A stretch of DNA of 64,000 nucleotides from Pseudoxanthomonas sp. NC8 (GTDB lineage Bacteria > Pseudomonadota > Gammaproteobacteria > Xanthomonadales > Xanthomonadaceae), in the NCBI GenBank assembly GCA_025232375.1, contig CP060419.1, forward strand, positions 247,001 to 311,000, given 5' to 3'. Positions 57,272 through 64,000 of this stretch are shown piece after piece (the first letter of the stretch is position 1; each line of letters starts with the position of its first letter). Position numbers and translations under genes: made by a program. Below the pieces are notes generated by a model that did not search any database, was not told the DNA's origin, and saw only the letters and a list, made by a program, of their open reading frames with translations.

Positions 57272-58569
57272 TCAGTCGCGCGGCGCGGCGGCCGAGCTGT
57301 CGTCCAGGTACACCGCGTCGCGGAACGCCTTGTGCAGCGGCACCTTGCCGAACGGCAGCCACTGCGCGAACAGCACCGCGGCGATGCGGTTGGTCGGGTC
57401 CACCCAGAACAGGGTGTTGGCCGCGCCGTCCCAGAAGAACTCGCCGACCTCGCCGGAGGCCTCGTCGCTACGCACCGGCGAGGCGGTGCGCACGGCGAAG
57501 TCGATGCCGAAGCCGACCTGGCCCTTGCCCGGCAGCCACGACCGGTCCGTGGTCTTCACCGGCATCGCGTCGCTGGCCATCAGCCGGATCGTGGCGGGCT
57601 GGAGAATGCGCACGCCGTCCAGTTCGCCGCCGTCGAGCAGCATCCGCGCAAAGCGCATGTAGTCGTCCAGGCTCGAGACCAAGGCCCCAGCTGCCGGGGG
57701 TCATCGCCGTGTCGCGGCCGTTGAGCTTCCACGCCTCGAAGTCGTCGCGGGTCATCACCCCGTCGTCGCTGCGCCGGTACAGCGCCGCCACGCGGCCACG
57801 CTCGCCGTCGGCCACGCGGTAGCCGGTGTTGCCCATTTTCAGCGGACCGAGCACGTGCTGGTCGAGATAGTCCTTGAAGGACTGCCCGGACAGCACTTCC
57901 ACCAGCCGCGCCTGGATCTCCACCGCCGGCGAATACAGCCAGCGCGTGCCGGGCTGGTACAGCAGCGGCACGCTGGCGATGCGCCGGGACTCCTCGGCCA
58001 GCGTGTTGTCGTAGTCCTCCGGATCGGCCTTCCGGTAGAGCGCGCCGACCGGGCCCACCGCGCCTTCGCCGTCGACGAAGCCGGCGGTGTGGCGCATCAG
58101 GTCGCGGATGCTGACCGGCCGTGCCGGCGCCTCCAGCAGCGGCTTGCCGCGCACGTCCGTGCCGGCGTACACGCGCACGCCGGCGAACTCGGGCAGGTAG
58201 CGCGACACCGGATCGTCGAGCTGGAACTTGCCCTGCTCGTACAGCTGCATCAGGGCCACGCCGGTGACCGGCTTGGTCATCGAGTAGATGCGCGTAAAGG
58301 GTCTGCCGGGTCATCGGCCGCCCCGCCTCGCGGTCAGTAAGGCCGAACGCGCCCGAATAGGCTTCGCGCCCGTCCCGGTACACCAGCGCCGACACGCCGA
58401 CGATCTGCCCGGAGTCGACGAAAGCGCGTAGTCTTTGGTCGATGCGTGCGCGATCGATGCGGGCGACGCCGGCGGCGCGGTCGCTGGCGGCGGGCGCGCC
58501 GCCGGCCAGCGCAGGCGTGGCGGCAAGGAGGGCGGACAGCAGTACGGCGAGACGCAGGCGATGACGCAT
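57272..58569 (-). CDS. Beta-lactamase-fold serine hydrolase (class C/EstB-like)
   Basis: Signal peptide ending ATPALA. SxxK motif [15 protein letters not shown], Tyr motif [14 protein letters not shown] and the C-terminal block [20 protein letters not shown], typical of esterase-like beta-lactamase homologues (penicillin-binding-protein fold). An esterase is more likely than an antibiotic-degrading enzyme. Frame breaks: about 58298 (CCCTTTACG for CCCTGACG) and 57679 (CCTTGGTCTC for CCTGGTCTC). Repaired length is about 430 residues. Converges with the patatin gene; 4 bases between stops. Confidence 0.88.
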
Positions 58570-58711
58570 CGGGTTCTCCGGAGCCGTGATGGCGGGTGAT
58601 GGCGGCCGCCGCGCGGGACTGGCCGCGCGACGGCGCGGCAGTATGGCAGCGCGTGGCCGCGCCAATGCAACCGTTGCCGGCGACACGGAACGGTGCCGGC
58701 GGCCGCCTGCG

Positions 58712-59738
58712 TCAGCCCGTGGCGGGCCCGTGCACGCCGTCGATCTCGACCAGCAGTTCGCGGCGGCAGACCTGGGCGTGCAGCAGCAGGCGCGGCACTG
58801 CCGGGTCGAGCTGCTGGGCCAGGCGCGCGGCGACCAGTGGCGCATCGGCAGGGTCGCGCACGTACACCTTGAGCAGGCTGCCGGCGCCGAGCGTGGCCGG
58901 CAGCACTGCGCCCTGGTGGCGCGCGGCGGCGACCAGGCTGTCGAGGTTGGTAAGGGTCTCGTCGACCTGCGCCTGCACCTCGCCGGAGTGTTGCGAGGCG
59001 TGGCCGACGATGGCGGCCGTGCCCGACAGCAGCAGCGGCATCGCCGCACCGGCGGGGGAGCAGCGCGCGGGCGAAACTCGGCGATTGCGGGCCGTACTGG
59101 CGCGGGTAGCGGTAGGCGCTGACCTGGCGCGGGTTCTCCAGCGGCAGCCCCGGTTCACGCGCGGCCAGCCAGTACAGCTGCAGGCGGCGCACGCCGTCAT
59201 GCAGGCCGATGGCCGTGGCCGCCGGCAGGCGCGCGGTGTCCAGCGCGTCCATGCCGGCCACGCGGCCGACGCAGAAGCGCCGGTAGCGCTCCTGGTCGCC
59301 TTCGCCGAGGGTGATCGCATCCATGTAGTTCCAGATGCGCAGCAGGTGCGGGGTGTCGCTGGCGGCGACGAACGCGCCCATCCGCGCGTACGCCTGTTCG
59401 GCGGCGGCTTCGATCCCGTCGTCGCCTTCGTCGAGTTCCAGGGCGCCGAACAGCAGGCGGCCGTCGGTGGACCAGGCGATGTCGCCGTCGCGCCCGCAGC
59501 GTACCGGCGAGGTGCAGCGCCAGACCTCGATCGGCGCCGGCGCTGCCTGCAGCGGCTGCAGCCGGATGCGCAGCCAGCGCGGGTCGTCGATGGCCGGTGC
59601 CGTGGCATCGCCGAAGCCGAACACCGCCAGCACCTGCGGGTCGGCCAGCTGCCGCGCCAGCGTGTCCGCCGCGGCGTAGCCGAACGCCAGCGCCGGTGGC
59701 GGCAGCTGGTCGCCGGCGAACGGCTGCGGCCGGCTCAC
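58712..59738 (-). CDS. xanB2: Chorismatase of FkbO/Hyg5 family (XanB2-like)
   Basis: Hydrolyses chorismate; XanB2 of Xanthomonas makes 3- and 4-hydroxybenzoate, precursors of xanthomonadin and ubiquinone. N-terminal LAFGYAAADTLARQL; middle YMDAITLGEGDQERYRRFCVGR, IGLHDGVRRLQLYWLAA and ENPRQVSAYRYPRQYGPQSPSFARA; C-terminal RidA-like half ending LHAQVCRRELLVEIDGVHGP. One frame break near 59055. Repaired length is about 342 residues. It overlaps the next gene on this strand (59735) by 4 bases, as expected for an operon with the flavoenzyme. Confidence 0.87.
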
Positions 59739-61139
59739 GGGTTGCCTCCGTGCAGGGTGTCGCCGCCGAAGCGCTCGCCGATATGGTGCCGGCGGCGCAG
59801 CCAGCCGGCCAGCGCACGCGGCGCCATGCGCAGGGCGGTCAGCGCGTAGACGAGGCGGAACACGCGCAGCCGCCAGCGCACGGCCGCGTTGTCGAACACA
59901 TCGCCGGCCAGCATCGAGATCACCGCCTGCTCGAGCTGCAGGTGGTTGCGCGGTTCGGCGAACAGCGCCTCCATCACCGGCGTGGTGAAGCGGTAGATGA
60001 ACCAGGAGAAGTGGCGCAGGCCGCGGCGCAGGCGCCGGTCCATCGCGCGCTGTTCGGCGGCTTCGCGCGAGGGGTCGCGCAGGATCGCGTCGACCGTCGC
60101 CGCCGCCTGCTCGCCGCCGTTCATGCCGGGTAGACGCCGGAGGAGAACACCGGGTCGATGAAGGCGAACGCGTCGCCGGCCATCACCCAGCCCGGGCCGT
60201 GCATGCGCGTGCAGGTGTAGGAGTAGTTGCCGGTGGCGTGCACCGGCGCGATGCGTTCGGCCTGTTCCATGCGCGCCCATACCGATGGCGTGTCGCGCAG
60301 GGTCTGCATCAGGAACGCCTCGTTGTCGCCGCTGCGGGTCTTCAGGTATTCGGGGAAGCACACCGCGCCGACGCTCATCACGTCCCCGCGCAGCGGATCA
60401 GCCACATCCAGCCGTGGGCGAAGCGTTCCACGGTGATGTTGCCGGCTTCCTCGCCCGCACGCCGGGTGACGCCGCGGAAGTGGCTGAAGATCGCCGCCGA
60501 CTGGTGCGCCGGATTCTTCTTCTTGAGCTTGAGCGTGTTGCCGAGGAAGGTGTCGCGGCCGCTGGCGTCGACCAGGTAGCGCGGGCGGAAGGCCAGGGCA
60601 TGGCCGTCCGCATCGCGTGCATGGACCCGCGCGGGGCGGCCGTCGCCGGCGAAGTCGATCCGTTCGACCTTGACCTGCTGCCGCGCGTCGACGCCGCTGG
60701 CGACCGCATTGGCGAACAGCAGCTCGTCGAACTCGGCGCGCTTGACCCAGTAGGCGTAGCCGAACTGCGGGTCGAGCGCACGGTCGAAGCGGAACACGTT
60801 GACGCTGTCGCTGTCGCCGCGCATCGGGAAGTCGGCCCCGGGCTTGTGCACGCCGATCGCCTTGACCTGTTCGAGCACGCCCAGGCGCTGGAGGATCGGC
60901 AGGTTCATCGGCAGCAGCGACTCGCCGATATGGAAGCGCGGGTGGGCGGCCTTCTCCAGCAGGGTCACCGTCCAGCCGCGGCGGGCCAGGAAGGTGGCGG
61001 CGGTGGTCCCGGCCGGGCCGCCGCCGATGACCAGCACGTCCACCGGCACGCCGGCCTCGCCGGTGGCCCCGTCCACCGCATCCGTCTCCTGCCGCGCGCG
61101 GGGCGCAGGCGCTGGACTCGGCGGGTCGGTGCGGGTCAT
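59735..61139 (-). CDS. FAD-dependent phenolic-halogenase-like oxidoreductase of the pigment locus
   Basis: FAD loop VIGGGPAGTTAATFLARRG, HIGESLLPMNLP, a Lys in GVHKPGADFPM, the halogenase WxWxIP motif as WMWLIP after repair, and GDAFAFIDPVFSSGVY, the DPVFSSG variant found in phenol/pyrrole halogenases (PltA, CmlS) instead of PLES. Xanthomonadins are brominated aryl polyenes, so ring halogenation is a fair inference, not shown. Frame breaks: about 60385 (CCCG read CCG) and about 60130 (TACCCGGCATG for TACCTGGCGATG). Repaired length is about 467 residues. The last part otherwise looks like a separate small gene. Confidence 0.83.
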
Positions 61140-61281
61140 GCGGAAGGGGCCGGTCGGTCGCGTACGGAGTGCTGAATGATAGCCCGCGGTTGCCATGGCC
61201 GGGTTCACCGCCGCCGCGGACTTGCGCCGGGCGGGCCGATGCCGGATCGTGGCCGGCCTTGCGCAGTCCCGGAACACGAAG

Positions 61282-61550
61282 ATGTCGCAGCAGACCACCG
61301 CCGAACGCGAACTGGCCGAACTCCTGGTGGAGAGCCTGAACCTGGAGGGCGTGGAGCCGCACGCGATCGACCCGGAGGCTCCGCTGTTCAACGAAGGCTG
61401 AGCCTGGATTCGATCGACGCGCTGGAGCTGTCGCTGGCGGTGGCCAAGCGCTACGGCGTGCAGCTGCGCGCCGAGGGCGAGGACAACCGGCGCATCTTCG
61501 CTTCGCTGCGTGCGCTGTCGGCGCACGTGCAGTCGCAGCGCGCGGGCTGA
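61282..61550 (+). CDS. Acyl carrier protein of the aryl-polyene locus
   Basis: About 89 residues. The phosphopantetheine site is LDSIDALEL (Ser at about residue 43 after repair), with the surrounding four-helix pattern. The frame breaks at 61400, where GGCCTGAGC is read GGCTGAGC. First gene of the plus-strand part of the pigment cluster; the order ACP, COG4648, dehydratase, acyltransferase, LolA is that of aryl-polyene clusters. The divergent flavoenzyme starts 142 bases away, giving a shared promoter region. Confidence 0.87.
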
Positions 61551-61551
61551 C

Positions 61552-62332
61552 GTGAGCGCCGGACCCGCCGGTACGGCCGGGCGCGAGCGGACCGCGCACG
61601 ACCACGCCGGGCCCGATCCCGCCTCGCCTACCCTGGCCGACGCGGCGATCGTGCCGGTCCAGCTGGCGCTGGGCGTGGCCTATCCGTTCCTGGCGCACAT
61701 GGCCGGCACCCGCGATGGCGCGTGGTCGGCGCTGGCCCTGGCCGACCTGGTCGTGCTGCTGCTGGCCGCGCCGCTGCTGCACCGCCGCTGGTGGGCGCTG
61801 GGCCTGCTCGCGGTGCTGCTGGCCTCGCTGTCGTGGTGGGCGGGCTCGGCGTGGCTGGACCTGCTGCTGCTGGCTCCGCCGGTCCTGTTCACGGCCTTGG
61901 CTGTCGTGGTGGTTCGCGCGCAGCCTGTACGCCGGCCGCACGCCGCTGGTCGCGCGCATTGTTTCGGCGCTGTATGCGCAGGCCGGGTGGCCGACGCCGC
62001 CGGACCTGCTGGCCTACGCGCGGCGGCTGACCGGGGGCCTGGGGCGGCGTTGCTGGCCTTCCTCGCCTGGCCAATGCGCTGCTGGCGCTGTGCGCCGTGC
62101 CCGGCGGGGTCCTGCACGCCGTCGGCGCCACGCCGCCGGTGGCGGTGTCGCATGCGGCCTTGGTCGTGGTTCGCCAACCTGCTCAACTACGGCCTTGGTC
62201 GGCGGCTTCATGGCGGTCGAGTTCCAGTACCGCAAGCGCCATTTCCCGCGGCGTCCGTACCGCGACGGCGCCGATTTCGCGCGGCGGATGGCGGCGCTGG
62301 GGCCGGGGTTCTGGCGCGACCTGCTGCGCTGA
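61552..62332 (+). CDS. COG4648-type membrane protein of the aryl-polyene locus
   Basis: About 260 residues with six or so hydrophobic helices (VQLALGVAYPFLAHM, LADLVVLLLAAPLL, LGLLAVLLASLSWWAGSAWLDL and others) and a polar C-terminus EFQYRKRHFPRRPYRDGADF. This family (ApeG-like) is nearly always encoded next to aryl-polyene ACPs; role unknown. GTG at 61552, directly after the ACP stop. Frame breaks: 61895, 62158 and 62193 (each CCTTGG for CCTGG) and two losses near 62041 and 62070. Confidence 0.8.
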
Positions 62333-62383
62333 GGCCGCGTCCGCCGACGACGCTCCGCCAGCCGCTCGATATCCTTAGGTCCG

Positions 62384-62666
62384 ATGCAGTTCTCCGTTCC
62401 CCATGACCATCCCTGCCTTGGCCGGGCACTTCCCGGGACGGCCGCTGGTGCCCGGCGTGGTCCTGCTCGAGCGGGTACTCGAGGCGATCGAAGCCGCGCA
62501 TGCGCCGACCGGACCGCTGCGCCTGCCGCAGGTGAAGTTCCTGCGCCCGCTGTTGCCGGACCGTCCTGCGCGGATCGTGATCGACGGCGCCGCGCCGCGC
62601 TGGCGGTTCGAGGTGCACGGCGATGGCGGCGTGCTGGCACGCGGCGAGGTGGTGGCCGATGGTTGA
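62384..62666 (+). CDS. 3-hydroxyacyl-ACP dehydratase, hotdog fold
   Basis: About 94 residues, FabA/FabZ-like single hotdog. The catalytic segment is LAGHFPGRPLVPGVVLLERVLEA with the active-site His, and KFLRPLLPDRPARI follows. It removes water during polyene chain extension so that double bonds are kept. Frame break at 62416: CCTTGGCCG for CCTGGCCG. The N-terminus MQFSVPHDHPCLAGHFPG in the repaired frame decides the start at 62384. The stop TGA touches the next GTG. Confidence 0.87.
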
Positions 62667-63668
62667 GTGCCCCGCCCGCCATGGAAGCGCCGCCCGGAAG
62701 GCGGCACGCGCGGCTCGATCGCCCTGATCGCGGCGATCGCCCGGTACGGCGGGCGCCGGCTGGCGCGGCTGTGCCTGTATCCGATCACGTTGTACTTCCT
62801 GTGCATGCGCGGCCCGGAACGCCGCGCCTCGCGCGCATGGCTGGCGCGGGTGCGCGGGCGCCGTGCCGGACTGTGGCTGGCGGCGCGGCACATCCATGCC
62901 TTTGCCGCCACCATCCTCGACCGGCTGTTCCTTCTGGGTGGGCAGACCTGGCGCTACGACATCCGCGTGCATGGACTCGAGCCGCTGGCGGCGCTGGTCG
63001 ATCGCGGCCACGGCGCGCTGCTGTTCGGTTCGCACCTGGGCAGTTTCGACGCGCTGCGGGTGCTGTCGCGCCAGCGCCCCGGGTTGCAGGTGCGGATCGT
63101 GCTCGATCGAAGCCAGAACCCGGTGCTGACCGGGCTGTTCGATGCGCTGGACCCGTCGCTGGCGCAGGGCGTGATCGACGGCAGCCAGCCCGGCGCGGCG
63201 ATCGCGCTGGAGATCCAGCACGCGCTGGAGTCCGGTGCGCTGGTCGCGCTGCTGGTCGATCGTGCGCAGCTGCACGAGGACACCACGACGGTGCCGTTCC
63301 TCGGCCGGCCGGCCCGCTTTCCGCTCACGCCATGGCGGCTGGCCGCGGCGCTGCGCGCGCCGGTGCTGCTGTGCTTCGGCCTGTACGACGGCGGCAACCG
63401 CTACGACCTGCACTTCGAGCCGTTCATCGATCCGGCCACGGACGGCGCGCCGCCGCCGCGCGGCGAGCGCGGCCGCTGGCTGCACGAGCGCGTGGCCGCG
63501 TACGCGGCCAGACTCGAACACCACGCGCGGCGGGCGCCGCTGAACTGGTTCAACTTCTACGATTTCTGGAGCGACAGTCCCGATGAAGCGTCTGATGAGG
63601 TGTCGTCGGATTCCACGCCTGGCGGTCCTGCTGTGCGCGATCGCGCTGCCCTGCGCCGCGGCGCCTGA
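62667..63668 (+). CDS. Lipid A-type acyltransferase of the aryl-polyene locus
   Basis: 333 residues, intact. LpxL/HtrB-like fold: a membrane helix near LARLCLYPITLYFLCM, catalytic HxxxxD as GSHLGSFDALRVL, LVALLVDRAQ, and GRPARFPLTPWRLAAALRAPVLLCF. In aryl-polyene clusters such an enzyme probably joins the polyene acid to a lipid or sugar core. Start GTG adjoins the dehydratase stop. Its 3' end overlaps the next gene by 86 bases, longer than usual; the real stop might lie earlier if a base is wrong near 63575. Confidence 0.87.
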   Translation: MPRPPWKRRPEGGTRGSIALIAAIARYGGRRLARLCLYPITLYFLCMRGPERRASRAWLARVRGRRAGLWLAARHIHAFAATILDRLFLLGGQTWRYDIRVHGLEPLAALVDRGHGALLFGSHLGSFDALRVLSRQRPGLQVRIVLDRSQNPVLTGLFDALDPSLAQGVIDGSQPGAAIALEIQHALESGALVALLVDRAQLHEDTTTVPFLGRPARFPLTPWRLAAALRAPVLLCFGLYDGGNRYDLHFEPFIDPATDGAPPPRGERGRWLHERVAAYAARLEHHARRAPLNWFNFYDFWSDSPDEASDEVSSDSTPGGPAVRDRAALRRGA

Positions 63669-64000
63669 GCCGGCGCTGGACGCGGACTGGGTGCTGCGCG
63701 CGGTGGCGCGCCCGGCACCGAGCCGCACGCCGTTCGTCGAGCTGCGCGATTCGCCGATGCTCAGGCAGCCGCTGCGGCTGCAGGGCGAATACCGGCGCGA
63801 AACCGACGGCCGGCTGGTGCGGCAGGTGACCTCGCCGTATGCCGAGACCACCACGCTGGCCGCCGGCGAGGCGCTGGTCGAGCGTGCAGGCCGCGCGCCA
63901 CGCCGCGTCGCGCTGCAGCAGGTTCCGGAACTGGCCGCGATCCAGGCCGGTTTCGGCGCGCTGCTGGCCGGCGATCGCGAACTGCTGCAGAAGACCTACA
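63583..64000 (+). CDS. LolA-like outer-membrane carrier protein, partial
   Basis: Open to the right edge (139 codons). A basic N-terminus and hydrophobic core (LAVLLCAIALPCAAA) form a signal peptide. The part after it (ALDADWVLRAVARPAPSRTPFVELRDSPML, LRLQGEYRRETDGRLVRQV and SPYAETTTL) matches the LolA-like proteins of aryl-polyene clusters, thought to carry the polyene lipid across the periplasm. It follows the acyltransferase with an 86-base overlap. The MMPL exporter and ketosynthases expected next would be outside the window. Confidence 0.8.
   Translation, partial: MKRLMRCRRIPRLAVLLCAIALPCAAAPEPALDADWVLRAVARPAPSRTPFVELRDSPMLRQPLRLQGEYRRETDGRLVRQVTSPYAETTTLAAGEALVERAGRAPRRVALQQVPELAAIQAGFGALLAGDRELLQKTY

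Noticed and set aside
59735-60124. An independent small gene (MNGGEQ...) between the chorismatase and the flavoenzyme
   Set aside because: It begins exactly where the flavoenzyme frame breaks in the conserved FIDPVFSSGVYLAMNGGEQ region, so it is the C-terminal part of that enzyme.

Overview
This is a very GC-rich chromosomal segment. The gene content points to a gammaproteobacterium of the family Xanthomonadaceae (Lysobacter/Luteimonas/Xanthomonas-like). The clues are the rsmG-parA-parB order, a polA gene followed by an sX13-like small RNA, a xanthomonadin/aryl-polyene locus with a XanB2-type chorismatase, a TonB receptor/SapC/cupin/halogenase cluster, and secreted S9 peptidases. I saw no phage, insertion sequence, CRISPR array, rRNA or tRNA.

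Quality warning: about half of the genes, including essential ones (parA, parB, uvrD, polA, hemB, hemF, aroE), are broken by one or more small indels or by in-frame stops. The lesions recur in one context. CCTGG/CCAGG appears as CCTTGG, CCTTAGG or CTAGG, CCCTGG as CCTGG, and TCAGG as TAAGG, giving CTT and TTA leucine codons in a genome that otherwise avoids them. I read this as systematic sequence error, probably base calling at a modified motif, and not as real pseudogenes. Genes are given at their inferred full extent with the frame breaks noted.

Layout. 1-108: start of a sugar-nucleotide epimerase. 275-3384 (minus): parB, parA, rsmG and a phosphopantetheinyl transferase. 3496-8918: GlsB-type membrane protein, exonuclease III, a PAS-GGDEF-EAL protein, an aldehyde dehydrogenase and a gamma-carbonic-anhydrase-like protein. 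9021-10008: two small cysteine-motif proteins. 10159-17148: a tightly packed operon RDD, SpoIIM-like, DUF4129, DUF4350, MoxR ATPase, DUF58 and a small membrane protein. 17161-20748: ThuA-like protein, P1-family peptidase, CigR-like protein and aroE. 20799-27186: PD40-repeat protein, a PepSY-flavodoxin-reductase fusion, hemB, a bestrophin-like protein and a lipoprotein. 27242-29497: S9 peptidase. 29498-36538: a nutrient-uptake unit with LacI-type operators, TonB receptor, SapC, JmjC/cupin and tryptophan-halogenase-like protein. 36645-46753: GST, UPF0114 protein, uvrD, universal stress protein, mntP with a Mn riboswitch, aldo/keto reductase, MFS transporter, MsbA-type ABC exporter, GNAT and a DUF2782 lipoprotein. 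46850-51615: polA, sX13-like sRNA, hemF and a membrane protein. 51755-54607: Nudix hydrolase and a second S9 peptidase. 54817-64000: aryl-polyene pigment genes (AMP ligase, chorismatase, phenolic-halogenase-like flavoenzyme, ACP, COG4648 membrane protein, dehydratase, acyltransferase, LolA-like), with a patatin and a beta-lactamase-fold hydrolase between them. The pigment cluster continues past the right edge.

How the genes work together. The TonB unit looks like a repressor-controlled sugar or amino-sugar uptake module. The right-hand locus would make 3-/4-hydroxybenzoate from chorismate, activate and load it on the ACP, extend it to an aryl polyene and probably halogenate the ring.
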